From Curtobacterium sp. MCBA15_008 (GTDB lineage Bacteria; Actinomycetota; Actinomycetes; Actinomycetales; Microbacteriaceae): a DNA stretch of 64,000 bases. The stretch's first letter is position 1; each line of letters begins with the position of its first letter. Where the stretch lies: assembly GCF_001865065.1 (NCBI RefSeq), contig NZ_MJGN01000056.1:144018-208017 (forward strand), in the 5' to 3' direction. Positions 32,598 through 42,256 of the stretch are shown in pieces. Under the pieces are notes generated by a model. The model worked only from the letters and a program-made list of their open reading frames with translations, ran no database searches and was not told where the DNA came from. Position numbers and translations under genes: made by a program.

Positions 32598-34274
32598 ATG
32601 CCCACACAGATCTCCGAACCCCAGCCGCTCGAAGCCGGCACCCTCCGCGTGATCCCCATCGGGGGACTCGGCGAGATCGGTCGCAACATGACCGTCTACG
32701 AGTACGAGGGCAAGCTGCTCATCGTCGACGCCGGCGTCCTCTTCCCCGAGGAGCACCAGCCGGGCGTCGACCTGATCCTGCCCGACTTCGCGCCGATCCG
32801 GGACCGGCTCGACGACGTCCTCGGGGTCGTGCTCACGCACGGTCACGAAGACCACATCGGCGCCGTCCCGTACCTGCTGAAGCTCCGCAGCGACATCCCG
32901 CTGATCGGCTCCACGCTGACCCTGGCACTCGTCGAGGCGAAGCTCAAGGAACACCGGATCAAGCCGTACACGCTCGTCGTGGCCGAGGACCAGACCGAGC
33001 AGCTCGGCCCGTTCCACCTCGAGTTCGTCGCCGTGAACCACTCCATCCCGGACGCCCTCGCCGTCGCGATCACGACCCCCGCCGGTCGTGTCCTGCACAC
33101 GGGCGACTTCAAGATGGACCAGCTGCCGCTCGACGACCGCATCACCGACCTCCGTGCCTTCGCGCGGCTCGGCGAGGCCGGCGTCGACCTGTTCCTGCCG
33201 GACTCGACCAACGCCGACGTCCCGGGCTTCACCGCCCCCGAGCGCGACATCGGCCCGGTCCTCGAGAACATCATCATGCGCGCCCGCAAGAAGGTCGTCG
33301 TGGCGAGCTTCTCGTCGCACGTGCACCGCGTGCAGCAGGTCCTCGACGCCGCCGCCGCCGCGAACCGCAAGGTCGCGTTCATGGGGCGCTCGATGATCCG
33401 CAACATGACGATCGCCGCCGACCTCGGGTACCTCCGGGTGCCGGAGAACGTGCTCATCGACACGAAGAAGGCGAAGAACGTCCCCGACGACCAGATCGTC
33501 TACATGTCGACCGGGTCCCAGGGCGAGCCGATGGCCGTGCTCGCGCGGATGGCCAACCTCGAGCACCAGATCGAGATCGGCGAGGGCGACACCGTCATCC
33601 TCGCGTCGTCGCTCATCCCGGGCAACGAGAACGCCGTCTACCGCGTGATCGACGGGCTGACGAAGCTCGGCGCGAAGGTCGTGCACAAGGGCAACGCGAA
33701 GGTGCACGTCTCCGGACACGCGTCCGCCGGCGAGCTCCTCTACTGCTACAACATCCTGCGACCGCGGAACGTCCTGCCGGTGCACGGCGAGCAGCGTCAC
33801 CTGTACGCGAACGCCGACCTGGCGATCCAGACGGGCGTCCCGCCGCGCAACGTGATCCTCGGGCAGGACGGCATCGTCGTCGACCTGAAGGACGGCGTCG
33901 TGAACGTCGCCGGGCAGCTCGACATCGGGTACGTCTACGTCGACGGGTCCACCGTCGGCGAGATCACCGACGCCGACCTCAAGGACCGCCGCGTCCTGGC
34001 GGAGGAGGGCTTCATCTCCGTCTTCTGCGCCGTCGACTTCACGACCGGCCAGTGCGTCATCGGCCCGGAGATCCAGTCGCGCGGCTTCGCCGAGGACGAC
34101 TCCGTCTTCGACGACGTCCGTCCGCAGATCGCCAAGGCCCTGGCCGAGGCGGCGGCGAACGGCACGGGCGACAGCCACGCGTTCAGCCAGGTCGTCCGCC
34201 GCACGGTGGGCCGCTGGGTGAACACGAAGCACCGCCGCCGTCCGATGATCGTCCCGGTGGTCATCGAGGCGTAG
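32598..34274 (+). CDS. rnj: Ribonuclease J (558 aa)
   Basis: Endo- and 5'-exoribonuclease of the metallo-beta-lactamase/beta-CASP group, central to mRNA and rRNA processing. Metal site H81-x-H83-x-D85-H86 in LTHGHEDHIGA; further metal ligands in VLHTGDFKMDQ; the beta-CASP motifs SSHVHRVQQ and SGHASAGELL, with phosphate contacts in STGSQGEPMAVL. A C-terminal domain ends RRRPMIVPVVIEA. ATG with AGGA 5 bp upstream. Probably co-transcribed with dapA. Confidence 0.97.
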   Translation: MPTQISEPQPLEAGTLRVIPIGGLGEIGRNMTVYEYEGKLLIVDAGVLFPEEHQPGVDLILPDFAPIRDRLDDVLGVVLTHGHEDHIGAVPYLLKLRSDIPLIGSTLTLALVEAKLKEHRIKPYTLVVAEDQTEQLGPFHLEFVAVNHSIPDALAVAITTPAGRVLHTGDFKMDQLPLDDRITDLRAFARLGEAGVDLFLPDSTNADVPGFTAPERDIGPVLENIIMRARKKVVVASFSSHVHRVQQVLDAAAAANRKVAFMGRSMIRNMTIAADLGYLRVPENVLIDTKKAKNVPDDQIVYMSTGSQGEPMAVLARMANLEHQIEIGEGDTVILASSLIPGNENAVYRVIDGLTKLGAKVVHKGNAKVHVSGHASAGELLYCYNILRPRNVLPVHGEQRHLYANADLAIQTGVPPRNVILGQDGIVVDLKDGVVNVAGQLDIGYVYVDGSTVGEITDADLKDRRVLAEEGFISVFCAVDFTTGQCVIGPEIQSRGFAEDDSVFDDVRPQIAKALAEAAANGTGDSHAFSQVVRRTVGRWVNTKHRRRPMIVPVVIEA

Positions 34275-34322
34275 CGACCGCGCGCCGGTCCTGCTGGGTG
34301 CGACGCGCCTGCAGACCGGCCA

Positions 34323-34365
34323 GGAGGCCCGGTGCACGTTCCTGACGGACGTGCGCCGGGCCTCC
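34323..34365. repeat. Family A palindrome, copy 5
   Basis: Arms 34323-34339 and 34349-34365 (17 bp, one mismatch) with a 9-nt loop; left arm is GGAGGCCCGGTGCACGT. 48 bp after the rnj stop. The rest of the 34275-34507 gap has no recognisable gene. Confidence 0.85.
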
Positions 34366-34495
34366 AGTCCGTTCCAGGGCGCGTGGCCGGGTCTGCGCTG
34401 CAGGCGCGGTTCGGCGGGTCGCCGGGCCGGTGTCCCGGCCTGTCGGCCAACCGGGTTCATCCCACAGGATGATGTTCTGTCGGTATGTCACTCAA

Positions 34496-34501
34496 TAGTG
34501 T
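34496..34501 (+). promoter_or_regulatory. Leaderless -10 hexamer (TAGTGT) of the MacA-like gene
   Basis: TAGTGT, 6 bp before the GTG at 34508, inside an unusually AT-rich stretch (34470-34500). Confidence 0.55.
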
Positions 34502-34507
34502 GCCGGT

Positions 34508-35527
34508 GTGACCGTCCTGCGTCGCTGGGTGTGGCCCGGCCTGAAGTTCCTCGTGTTCGCCGCCATCGCGGTGGCCCTCGTCCGCCTCGCGTTCTTCGCG
34601 GCCCAGCCCGAGGGTGAGGAGACCGTCCCCACCGGGCAGATCGCCGACCCGACCGTGACGGTCGAGAAGGGCGACGTCGTCAACGACGTCGAGGCCACCG
34701 GCACCATCCGCTCGGTCGCCTCGACCGCCGTCCGGTCGTCGGCGGAGGGGACCGTCAACAAGGTCTTCGCCGGGAACGGCGCCCACGTCGAGCAGGGTGC
34801 CCCGGTGATCGACCTGCGGGTGGAGACCCCGTCGACCGGCACCACCGACGACGGCGAACCGCTGCCGCCCACCGTGACGTTCTCGACCGTCGTCGCGCCG
34901 GCCGCCGGCACCGTGTCCGGGCTCGACCTCGTCGCGAAGCAGCCCGTCGCGATCGGGGACACCGTCGCCCAGGTCGCGCCCGAGGCCTACCGCGCGAGTG
35001 CCACGCTCGACGCCGCGCAGCTGTACCGGCTGACCTCCCGGCCGTCCGAGGCCACCGTCACCGTGAAGGACGGCCCGGCCCCGTTCACGTGCACCAACCT
35101 GTCGCTGACGAGCGCGACGAGCGGTTCGGGCGCCTCGTCGGACGCCGGCGACGGGTCCGACGGTTCCGACGGCTCCGGTGGCGGGGACGCCGCCGGTGGG
35201 ACCCAGCTCGAGTGCGACGTGCCGAGCGGGGTGACCGTCTTCCCCGGCCTCGAGGTCACGGTCGCCGTCCCCGCAGGCAAGGCCGAGGGCGTGCTGACCC
35301 TGCCGACCACCGCCGTCCAGGGCACCGCGCAGAAGGGCGTCGTCACCGTGCTCGACGACGCCGGCAAGCGCTCCGAGCGGACGATCGCGCTCGGACTCAA
35401 CGACGGCGAGACCGTCGAGGTGCGGTCCGGGCTGCACGAGGGGGACACCGTCCTGCAGTTCGTGCCCGGCAAGGAGCAGGCAGAGGACGACGAGTCCGCC
35501 GACGGCGGTTCGGTGATGGTCGGATGA
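34508..35527 (+). CDS. MacA/HlyD-like membrane-fusion (adaptor) protein (339 aa)
   Basis: Adaptor of a MacAB-type exporter. N-terminal anchor helix (residues 10-32, PGLKFLVFAAIAVALVRLAFF), then paired barrel-sandwich halves: VEKGDVVNDVEATGTIRSV with VNKVFAGNGAHVEQGAPVIDL, and VVAPAAGTVSGLDLVAKQPVA. A Gly/Ser/Asp linker (about residues 195-225) carries DGSDGSDGSGGG. The C-terminal LPTTAVQGTAQKGVVTVL and GLNDGETVEVRSGLHEGDTV are the family's membrane-proximal motif. It overlaps the ATPase gene by 4 bp (ATGA). Confidence 0.82.
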   Translation: MTVLRRWVWPGLKFLVFAAIAVALVRLAFFAAQPEGEETVPTGQIADPTVTVEKGDVVNDVEATGTIRSVASTAVRSSAEGTVNKVFAGNGAHVEQGAPVIDLRVETPSTGTTDDGEPLPPTVTFSTVVAPAAGTVSGLDLVAKQPVAIGDTVAQVAPEAYRASATLDAAQLYRLTSRPSEATVTVKDGPAPFTCTNLSLTSATSGSGASSDAGDGSDGSDGSGGGDAAGGTQLECDVPSGVTVFPGLEVTVAVPAGKAEGVLTLPTTAVQGTAQKGVVTVLDDAGKRSERTIALGLNDGETVEVRSGLHEGDTVLQFVPGKEQAEDDESADGGSVMVG

Positions 35528-36261
35528 GCCTGGTCTCCGTCCGCGGGCTGCGCAAGTCGGTCGAGCTGCCCGACGGCTCGCCGCTCGAGATCCTCCGTGG
35601 CGTCGACCTCGAGGTCGACGCGGGCACCCGTGTGGCCATCGTCGGCCGCTCCGGCTCCGGCAAGTCCACGCTCCTCAACGTGCTCGGTCTGCTCGACACC
35701 CCGACCGAGGGCGTCCACGAGTTCGACGGCGTCGACGTCGGTCGCGCTGGCTCGCTCCGACGTGACCGCATCCGCGGCGACGAGGTCGGGTTCGTGTTCC
35801 AGCAGTTCAACCTGCTGCAGGGGCGCACCGCGATCGAGAACGTCGAGGTGCCCCTCCTCTACGCGACCGGTCGTGCGTTCTGGCACCGTCGGCGGCTCGC
35901 GCTCGAGATGCTGGACCGGGTCGGGCTGGCGGACCGCGGCGACACGCAGCCGCACCGGCTGTCCGGTGGCGAGCAGCAGCGCGTCGCGATCGCCCGCGCG
36001 CTCGTCCGGCAGCCGCGGCTGATCCTCGCGGACGAGCCGACCGGTGCCCTCGACGTCGACACCGGACGTGCCGTGATGGAGCTCCTCGAGACCGTCGCGG
36101 CCGAGACCGGTGCGGCGCTCATGACGATCACGCACGACGCCGCGGTCGCCGCGCGCGCCGACGTCGTGCACCGGATCGACCACGGTCTGGTGGTGGACCC
36201 CGCAGCGGCCTCGGCCGAGGGGATCGCCGCCGAGGTGGCCGGCGCGGGGGTGTCCGCGTGA
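35524..36261 (+). CDS. ABC transporter ATP-binding protein, MacB/LolD type (245 aa)
   Basis: ATPase of the exporter. Walker A GRSGSGKSTLLNVLGLLD, Q-loop VGFVFQQFNLLQGRTA, ABC signature LSGGEQQRVAIARALVRQP, Walker B LILADEPTGALD with the D-loop, and switch His in TITHD, all intact. The LNVLGLLD-TPTEG wording is that of the MacB/LolD/FtsE group. Stop-start overlaps of 4 bp on both sides (ATGA, GTGA) show tight translational coupling of the three genes. Confidence 0.95.
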   Translation: MSLVSVRGLRKSVELPDGSPLEILRGVDLEVDAGTRVAIVGRSGSGKSTLLNVLGLLDTPTEGVHEFDGVDVGRAGSLRRDRIRGDEVGFVFQQFNLLQGRTAIENVEVPLLYATGRAFWHRRRLALEMLDRVGLADRGDTQPHRLSGGEQQRVAIARALVRQPRLILADEPTGALDVDTGRAVMELLETVAAETGAALMTITHDAAVAARADVVHRIDHGLVVDPAAASAEGIAAEVAGAGVSA

Positions 36262-37496
36262 ACCGCGTGCTGACCACCGTCGTCGGGACGTTCGTCGAGT
36301 CCTGGCAGGAGCTCCGCGTGCACCGGGGCCGTGTCGTCCTCAGCCTCATCGGGGTCACGATCGCGGTCGCGTCCCTCGCGGTCGTGGTCGGGTTCGGATC
36401 CCTGGCGGAGCGGGTCACCGCGGCGTTCAGCGAGCAGTACGGCGGACGGGCCGCGACCTACAGCCTGACCGGGACCGGCCCGGGCGACGGCTCGGCATCG
36501 GACACCGCGACCTCGGACGCCCTCGACCGGGAGCTCCGTGCCGCGGTCGCCCGGTACGACGTCCGCTACGCCACCGAGGCGACCTACACGTCCCGCCGGG
36601 TGCAGTTCCCCGACGGCGTCGCCGAGGTGCAGGGCCAGACCGTCGATCCGCCGTACGCCGAGATGCACCGGCTCCGGATGGCCTCGGGGGAGTGGTTCAC
36701 CGAGTCCGACCGCGAGCGCCTCGCACCCGCGATCGTGGTGAACCAGGCGTTCCTCGACCAGCTCGGTGGGGCCGACGTCGTGACCCACCCCACCGTCCGG
36801 CTGCCCGGCACGCCCGGGGTCACCGCCGTGGTGGTCGGCGAGTACGCCTCGTCGGAGTACGACACCGAGCCGATGTTCTACCAGCTGGCGAACTCGGTGG
36901 CGACGTCGAGCGTGGCCCCGGGGACGGCCGACGGCAATCCGCGGTCGTTCGAGGTCTGGGTGCCGGAGTCCGGCGGCAAGGCCCTCGCGAAGCGCATCGC
37001 CAGCGATGCCGAGCGCGCCGTCGGTGACGGGATGTCCGTCGACGCGACCCGGATGGACGCCGCCGGCTCGGTGGACGGTGACCCGCTCGGGGCGATGCGG
37101 TACGTCATCGCCGGTGTCGCGGTCCTCGTCCTCGTGCTCGGCGGGCTCGGACTGCTCAACGTCTCGCTCGTCAGCGTCCGGCAGCGCATCCGCGAGATCG
37201 GCATCCGTCGCGGCGTCGGAGCCTCGGCCGGTCGGATCTTCGTCGCGGTGCTCCTCGAGAACGTGCTCGGCACGCTCGTCGCCGGCGGGGTCGGTGTCAT
37301 GATCGGCGCCGCGGTGCTCGGCAACGACACGGTCCGCGGGCTCATCACGAGCGGGGTGGAGGTCGGCGGGGCGCCGTTCCCGCTCGAGGCGGCCCTGGTC
37401 GGCGTGGGTTCCGCGGTGTTCGTCGGCGCGCTCGCCGGGTTCCTCCCCGCGATCGTCGCGGTGCGGGTCAAGGTCATCGACGCGATCCGGTACTGA
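36258..37496 (+). CDS. ABC transporter permease, MacB/FtsX type (412 aa)
   Basis: Four-helix type VII ABC permease. First helix near residues 28-52 (VVLSLIGVTIAVASLAVVVGFG), a large extracytoplasmic domain (about 55-275), then three helices: VIAGVAVLVLVLGGLGLLNVSL, an FVAVLLENVLGTLVAGGVGV region and the C-terminal ALVGVGSAVFVGALAGFLPA. The cytoplasmic loop VRQRIREIGIRRGVGASAGRI is the coupling motif of MacB/FtsX. GTG start overlaps the ATPase stop. The substrate is unknown; MacB-like exporters move peptides, lipids or antibiotics. Confidence 0.92.
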   Translation: MNRVLTTVVGTFVESWQELRVHRGRVVLSLIGVTIAVASLAVVVGFGSLAERVTAAFSEQYGGRAATYSLTGTGPGDGSASDTATSDALDRELRAAVARYDVRYATEATYTSRRVQFPDGVAEVQGQTVDPPYAEMHRLRMASGEWFTESDRERLAPAIVVNQAFLDQLGGADVVTHPTVRLPGTPGVTAVVVGEYASSEYDTEPMFYQLANSVATSSVAPGTADGNPRSFEVWVPESGGKALAKRIASDAERAVGDGMSVDATRMDAAGSVDGDPLGAMRYVIAGVAVLVLVLGGLGLLNVSLVSVRQRIREIGIRRGVGASAGRIFVAVLLENVLGTLVAGGVGVMIGAAVLGNDTVRGLITSGVEVGGAPFPLEAALVGVGSAVFVGALAGFLPAIVAVRVKVIDAIRY

Positions 37497-37507
37497 CCGC
37501 GCCCTCG

Positions 37508-37555
37508 GCCTGGATGCCCGTCCCGCGTCCGCCCCGGACGTCGCGGCGGGCCTCC
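37508..37555. repeat. Weak family A-like inverted repeat before ftsK
   Basis: GGCCTGGATGCCCGTCCCGCG and CGCGGCGGGCCTCC face each other across CCGCCCCGGACGT-type sequence. Pairing is imperfect, but the position (12 bp after a stop) and the CTGGA..CCTCC ends match family A. Confidence 0.45.
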
Positions 37556-37578
37556 CTCGGTTTGTCCTGAGAGGGGAT

Positions 37579-37584
37579 TAGGGT
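37579..37584 (+). promoter_or_regulatory. Leaderless -10 hexamer (TAGGGT) of ftsK
   Basis: TAGGGT, 7 bp before the ATG at 37592. Confidence 0.6.
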
Positions 37585-37591
37585 TCTGCCC

Positions 37592-40537
37592 ATGGCCGGA
37601 GGCACCAAGTCGACCACGCGCTCGCGCGCGTCCTCGTCGTCCCGTGGAAGCGGGACGCGTGCTCCGTCGCGCACCCAGGCCACGACGAAGAAGCTCCCGC
37701 AGGCGGCACCCACGCCGGTGTTCCGCGAGCAGAGTCCGTTCGTGACGTTCTGGCTCGCGATGGCGCACGGTGTCGGGGCGATGTTCCGTCTGCTCGGCAA
37801 GGAGACGCTCGAGAAGGACCAGCGCCGCGACGGCTTCCCGTTCCTGCTGTTCGTCCTCGCCATCGCCGGCGCGGTGGTGGAGTGGCTCAACCCGACGAAC
37901 TCGGTCTCGGTCGCGCTCGACGCGTACACGTTCGGCGGGCTCTTCGGCCGACTGGCGTTCGCGCTCCCGGTGATCATGGTCGTCTTCGCCGGCTGGCTCT
38001 TCCGGCACCCGGCCTCGGTGCACGACAACACCCGCATCGGGATCGGCCTCGGGCTGCTGCTCGTGTCGATCGCCTCGCTCTGCCACGTGTTCGGCGGCCG
38101 GCCCAGCGCCGCCGACGGCATGCCCGCGCTCGCCGCGGCCGGCGGGGTGATCGGGTGGGTCGTCATCGGGTGGCTCGTCACCATCGCCACGGCCTGGGTC
38201 GCGGTGCCCGTCGCGATCGTGCTGCTCGTGCTCTCCCTGTTCATCATCACGAAGACCCCGCCGAACAAGCTCGGCCGACGGCTGCACGAGCTCTACGCGT
38301 ACCTGTTCGGTGCACCGGCCCCCGCGGCGGAAGCCGAGGCCGAGGTGGCCGAGGCTCCTGCACCACGAGCGCGGTCGACGAAGCGCGCGAAGAAGGGCGA
38401 CACCGACTTCCAGCTCTTCGACGACCTCGGCTTCGAGGGCGACGAGGCCGCAGCGGCCGACGCAGCCGAGGACGGCGGCACCGTCCCGTGGTGGCGCCGG
38501 AACAAGTCCGGCCGCGAAGAGGACCCTGCCTACGACAGCCCCGTCATCACGGGCGCGACCTCGACGGTCCCCGACGTGCCGGCAGCCGCCGCGTCCCCGA
38601 GCCCGACCCCGACCCTGGGTGCCGCGGCCGGCCTGATCGACCACACCCCCGCCGAGCCCGCGTCGGTGAACCTCAACGACTCCGTCGAGCACGACCTCGA
38701 GGTCGCCGAGCAGGCGCTCCGCGACTTCGGCACCGTCGTGCCGGACCGCGCCGACGCCACCGAGGTGATTCGTCCGGACGCGTCCGTGTCTCCGGTGGTC
38801 TCCCCGTCCCTCCCGGCCGAGGACCCGGCGGACGACGTCGCCGCCGACGCCGCCGACGGGCTGCCGCCGATGTCCGACGCCGACGAGGACCCGTCCGCGC
38901 CCTACCGCCTGCCCGCCGCGACCACCCTGAGCTCTGGCTCGCCGTCGGTCGCACGCAGCCAGGCGAACGACGACATCGTCGCCGCGATCACGAGCGTCCT
39001 CACCGAGTTCAAGGTCGACGCGAAGGTCACCGGCTTCTCGCGCGGCCCGACGGTCACGCGCTACGAGATCGAGCTCGGCCCGGGCGTCAAGGTCGAGCGC
39101 GTCACCGCGCTGTCGAAGAACCTGTCGTACGCGGTCGCCTCGAACGAGGTCCGCATCCTCTCGCCCATCCCCGGCAAGAGCGCGATCGGCGTCGAGATCC
39201 CGAACTCCGACCGCGAGACCGTGTCGCTCGGCGACGTCCTCCGGTCGAACGCCGCTCGGAAGTCCAAGCACCCGATGACCATCGGCGTCGGCAAGGACGT
39301 CGAGGGCGGCTTCGTCGTGGCGAACCTCGCGAAGATGCCGCACCTGCTCGTCGCCGGCTCGACCGGGTCGGGCAAGTCGGTCTTCATCAACTCGATGATC
39401 ACCTCGCTCCTCATGCGCGCGAAGCCGTCCGAGGTCCGCATGGTCCTCGTCGACCCGAAGCGCGTGGAGCTCTCGATCTACGCCGGCGTCCCGCACCTCA
39501 TCACGCCGATCATCACGAACCCGAAGAAGGCGGCCGAGGCGCTGCAGTGGGTCGTGAAGGAGATGGACATGCGGTACGACGACCTGGCGTCGTTCGGGTT
39601 CCGCCACGTCGACGACTTCAACAAGGCGATCGAGAACAACGAGATCGTCCTGCCCGCGGGCAGCGAGCGGAAGCTCAAGCCCTACCCGTACCTGCTCGTC
39701 GTGGTGGACGAGCTCGCCGACCTCATGCTCGTCGCACCCCGCGACGTCGAGGAGTCGATCGTCCGCATCACCCAGCTGGCCCGTGCCGCCGGCATCCACC
39801 TCGTGCTCGCGACGCAGCGCCCCTCGGTCGACGTCATCACCGGCCTCATCAAGGCGAACGTCCCGTCGCGCATCGCGTTCGCGGTCACCAGCGTCACGGA
39901 CAGCCGGGTCATCCTCGACCAGCCGGGCGCCGACAAGCTCATCGGGCAGGGCGACGCGCTCTTCCTGCCGATGGGGTCGTCGAAGTCGCTCCGTGTGCAG
40001 GGCGCCTGGGTGAACGAGAGCGAGGTCGCCGAGGTCGTCCAGCACGTCACCCGGCAGGCCCGCCCCGAGTACCGGCAGGACGTCCAGGCGGTGGTCGAGC
40101 GCAAGGAGATCGACGCCGACATCGGTGACGACCTCGAACTGCTGCTGGCCGCGGTCGAGCAGGTCGTGTCGACGCAGTTCGGCTCGACCTCGATGCTCCA
40201 GCGCAAGCTGCGCATCGGGTTCGCCAAGGCCGGACGCCTCATGGACCTCATGGAGTCGCGTGACATCGTCGGCCCGTCCGAGGGGTCGAAGGCGCGCGAC
40301 GTGCTCGTGACCGCCGACCAGCTGCCGTCCGTGCTCGCGAAGCTCCGGGGCGAGGAGCCCCCGGCTCCGGCGGCTCCGCCCGCGGGTGCTGCGCCGACGG
40401 CCGCGGCCGTCGACGGGCCGCTCTCCGGCGGCGACGACCGCTACGGTGCCGACCCGGTGGGGGACATGACCCGCGGGTACAGTGAGGTCGACGACGAGCC
40501 CGACGAGGACGCGTGGGGACTGACGGGCAGGGAGTGA
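37592..40537 (+). CDS. ftsK: DNA translocase FtsK/SpoIIIE (981 aa)
   Basis: Septal DNA pump that clears chromosome ends at division. A basic N-tail (1-45, [20 protein letters not shown]) precedes four helices (about 75-225). A long acidic Ala/Pro/Glu linker runs 235-450. The motor begins at [20 protein letters not shown], Walker A is [15 protein letters not shown] near residue 590, Walker [13 protein letters not shown] near 705, then [21 protein letters not shown]. The C-terminal gamma domain ([20 protein letters not shown]) binds KOPS-like sites. Stop overlaps the pgsA ribosome binding site. Confidence 0.97.
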   Translation: MAGGTKSTTRSRASSSSRGSGTRAPSRTQATTKKLPQAAPTPVFREQSPFVTFWLAMAHGVGAMFRLLGKETLEKDQRRDGFPFLLFVLAIAGAVVEWLNPTNSVSVALDAYTFGGLFGRLAFALPVIMVVFAGWLFRHPASVHDNTRIGIGLGLLLVSIASLCHVFGGRPSAADGMPALAAAGGVIGWVVIGWLVTIATAWVAVPVAIVLLVLSLFIITKTPPNKLGRRLHELYAYLFGAPAPAAEAEAEVAEAPAPRARSTKRAKKGDTDFQLFDDLGFEGDEAAAADAAEDGGTVPWWRRNKSGREEDPAYDSPVITGATSTVPDVPAAAASPSPTPTLGAAAGLIDHTPAEPASVNLNDSVEHDLEVAEQALRDFGTVVPDRADATEVIRPDASVSPVVSPSLPAEDPADDVAADAADGLPPMSDADEDPSAPYRLPAATTLSSGSPSVARSQANDDIVAAITSVLTEFKVDAKVTGFSRGPTVTRYEIELGPGVKVERVTALSKNLSYAVASNEVRILSPIPGKSAIGVEIPNSDRETVSLGDVLRSNAARKSKHPMTIGVGKDVEGGFVVANLAKMPHLLVAGSTGSGKSVFINSMITSLLMRAKPSEVRMVLVDPKRVELSIYAGVPHLITPIITNPKKAAEALQWVVKEMDMRYDDLASFGFRHVDDFNKAIENNEIVLPAGSERKLKPYPYLLVVVDELADLMLVAPRDVEESIVRITQLARAAGIHLVLATQRPSVDVITGLIKANVPSRIAFAVTSVTDSRVILDQPGADKLIGQGDALFLPMGSSKSLRVQGAWVNESEVAEVVQHVTRQARPEYRQDVQAVVERKEIDADIGDDLELLLAAVEQVVSTQFGSTSMLQRKLRIGFAKAGRLMDLMESRDIVGPSEGSKARDVLVTADQLPSVLAKLRGEEPPAPAAPPAGAAPTAAAVDGPLSGGDDRYGADPVGDMTRGYSEVDDEPDEDAWGLTGRE

Positions 40538-40542
40538 GTGCG

Positions 40543-41187
40543 ATGACCGCCTCGAACGGTACGGACACGTCGCACGGCGCCAAGTTCCCGTGGCGCGGAC
40601 GCCTGCTCCGCAAGGGCACCGGTCCGGCGTCCACGGCGAACGTCGCGAACATCATCACGGTGGTGCGCATCCTGATGGCGCCGCTGTTCTTCGTCCTGCT
40701 GCTGGCGGACGCCGGCGCCGACGGGCCCCTGCGGATCTGGGCAGCGGTCGTCTTCGTCGTGGCCATCGTCACCGACAGCGCGGACGGCATCATCGCCCGC
40801 CGGCAGAACCTGGTCACCGACTTCGGCAAGCTCGTCGACCCGATCGCCGACAAGGTCCTGATCGGTGGTGCCCTCGTCGCGCTGTCGATCCTCGCCGAGC
40901 TGCCCTGGTACGTGACGGTCCTCATCATGGTGCGCGAGATCGGCATCACGGTGTTCCGCTTCGCGGTGCTGTCCGACCGGGTGATCCCGGCCAGCCGCGG
41001 GGGCAAGATCAAGACGGTACTGCAGGCAGTGGCGCTGACCGCCGCGCTCTTCCCGTGGTGGAACCTGGTGGGCGAGTGGGCGCACTGGGTGAACGGCATC
41101 CTGATGACCGCCGCGTTCCTGGCAACGATCCTGAGCGGCATCGACTACCTCTGGCAGGCATGGAAGCACAACCGCAGCGCAGCGTGA
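40543..41187 (+). CDS. pgsA: CDP-diacylglycerol-glycerol-3-phosphate 3-phosphatidyltransferase (214 aa)
   Basis: Makes phosphatidylglycerol phosphate in the membrane. The CDP-alcohol phosphatidyltransferase motif D-G-x2-A-R-x8-G-x3-D-x3-D is complete in SADGIIARRQNLVTDFGK followed by LVDPIADK. Helices flank it: NIITVVRILMAPLFFVLLLA, an IWAAVVFVVAIVTDS region and GILMTAAFLATILSG. ATG at 40543 has AGGGAG 8 bp upstream; the GTG at 40534 that overlaps the ftsK stop is possible. It overlaps cinA by 4 bp (GTGA). Confidence 0.95.
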   Translation: MTASNGTDTSHGAKFPWRGRLLRKGTGPASTANVANIITVVRILMAPLFFVLLLADAGADGPLRIWAAVVFVVAIVTDSADGIIARRQNLVTDFGKLVDPIADKVLIGGALVALSILAELPWYVTVLIMVREIGITVFRFAVLSDRVIPASRGGKIKTVLQAVALTAALFPWWNLVGEWAHWVNGILMTAAFLATILSGIDYLWQAWKHNRSAA

Positions 41188-41699
41188 CCGACGACCCCGC
41201 ACCGGTGCCGGTGCCCGTGGCTCCCGGCCTCATCGCCGAGCTGACCGCACGGGGTGAGACCGTCGGCGTGGCCGAGTCCCTCACCGGCGGGCTCGTCGTG
41301 GCCACCCTCGTGGACGTCCCCGGTGCGAGCGCCGTCGTCCGTGGCGGTGTCGTGGCCTACGCGACGCCGATCAAGCACGAGATCCTCGGGGTCGACGCCG
41401 AGCTCCTCGACGCGAAGGGCGCGGTCGACCCGGAGGTCGCACGGCAGATGGCAGCCGGTGTCCGGATCGCGATGTCCGTTGACGGTGCGCCGGCGACGTG
41501 GGGGATCAGCACGACGGGTGTCGCCGGACCGGACCCGCAGGACGGGATGCCCGTGGGGACGGTCTTCGTCGGGATCGCGTCGGCGAACGGTGCCGAGGCG
41601 TACGAACTGCACCTCGACGGTGACCGGGAGGCAATCCGGCACGCCACCGTCTCCGAACTCCTGGCACGGATGTCGTCCACGCTCCGCGGCCGGGAATAG
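41184..41699 (+). CDS. cinA: CinA C-terminal domain protein / nicotinamide-nucleotide amidohydrolase (171 aa)
   Basis: Stand-alone CinA_C (PncC) domain, which deamidates NMN in pyridine-nucleotide salvage. Marks: GETVGVAESLTGGLVVATLVD (active-site Ser/Thr region), AVVRGGVVAYATPIKHEILG, and ISTTGVAGPDPQDGMPVGTVFVG. The N-terminal molybdopterin-binding half of full CinA is absent, which is normal for actinobacterial members beside pgsA. GTG start overlaps the pgsA stop. Confidence 0.92.
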   Translation: MTDDPAPVPVPVAPGLIAELTARGETVGVAESLTGGLVVATLVDVPGASAVVRGGVVAYATPIKHEILGVDAELLDAKGAVDPEVARQMAAGVRIAMSVDGAPATWGISTTGVAGPDPQDGMPVGTVFVGIASANGAEAYELHLDGDREAIRHATVSELLARMSSTLRGRE

Positions 41700-41782
41700 G
41701 TCCCGTTTCCACTGGGTTACATCTCACGCAATCTCCAGCGGTACAGCAGCCGGCCTCGCTAGCATGCTGCAACCGGCAACGC

Positions 41783-41788
41783 TATTGT
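41783..41788 (+). promoter_or_regulatory. -10 hexamer (TATTGT) of the XRE regulator gene
   Basis: TATTGT about 65 bp before the ATG at 41854. The 41700-41853 gap holds the leader and no gene. Confidence 0.4.
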
Positions 41789-41853
41789 TGCTCAACCCGA
41801 ACTCGGCCATCCGGTCCGAGCGGGCGCGGAGACGACAGAGAGGAGGAGTTCTT

Positions 41854-42162
41854 ATGGTTCTCGTTCGTCAGGAAATCGGCGACGTTCTGCGGGACTTCCG
41901 CTTGCAGAAGGGCCGGACCCTCCGTCAGGTCGCGTCCAAGGCCAGCGTTGCCCTCGGGTACCTCAGCGAGGTCGAGCGCGGGCAGAAGGAAGCCAGCTCG
42001 GAGATCCTCGCGTCCGTCGCGGACGCGCTGGACACCCCGATCTCGACCATCATGCGCGAAGTGGGCGACCGCCTCGCCGTGGTCGAAGGCCTCACCCCCG
42101 TCCCCGACACGCTCCCCGACGACCTCGTCGCCGAGTTCGACAACGACCTCGCGGTGCGCTGA
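41854..42162 (+). CDS. XRE-family regulator, ClgR-like (102 aa)
   Basis: Single helix-turn-helix protein starting MVLVRQEIGDVLRDFRLQKG. The HTH is GRTLRQVASKASVALGYLSE-VERG, very like ClgR/PopR, the actinobacterial activator of Clp protease and repair genes, which is also found between cinA/pgsA and recA. The C-terminal part (DTPISTIMREVGDRL to DNDLAVR) ends in hydrophobic residues, a possible degradation tag as in ClgR (inference). GAGGAGGAG lies 6 bp before the ATG. A strong hairpin follows the stop. Confidence 0.85.
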   Translation: MVLVRQEIGDVLRDFRLQKGRTLRQVASKASVALGYLSEVERGQKEASSEILASVADALDTPISTIMREVGDRLAVVEGLTPVPDTLPDDLVAEFDNDLAVR

Positions 42163-42176
42163 CGCCATCGCTCCCC

Positions 42177-42209
42177 AACGCCCCCGCCGGCCCTGCCGGC
42201 GGGGGCGTT
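42177..42209 (+). terminator. Terminator hairpin after the XRE regulator
   Basis: AACGCCCCCGCCGGC pairs perfectly with GCCGGCGGGGGCGTT around CCT, 14 bp after the stop. Confidence 0.9.
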
Positions 42210-42244
42210 CGTCGTTCCGGTCCGTCCGCACCGGTGGCGCTCGT

Positions 42245-42250
42245 TACGCT
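42245..42250 (+). promoter_or_regulatory. Leaderless -10 hexamer (TACGCT) of the DUF3046 gene
   Basis: TACGCT, 6 bp before the ATG at 42257. Confidence 0.6.
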
Positions 42251-42256
42251 GGAACG

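Noticed and set aside
36878-40045. A 1055-aa antisense frame over ftsK
   Set aside because: No stop codons by GC bias; composition is Arg/Asp/His shadow code and ftsK on the other strand is complete.
41163-41186. Earlier ATG start for cinA inside pgsA
   Set aside because: It would create a 25-bp overlap, and the GTGA stop-start overlap at 41184 is the pattern used throughout this operon.
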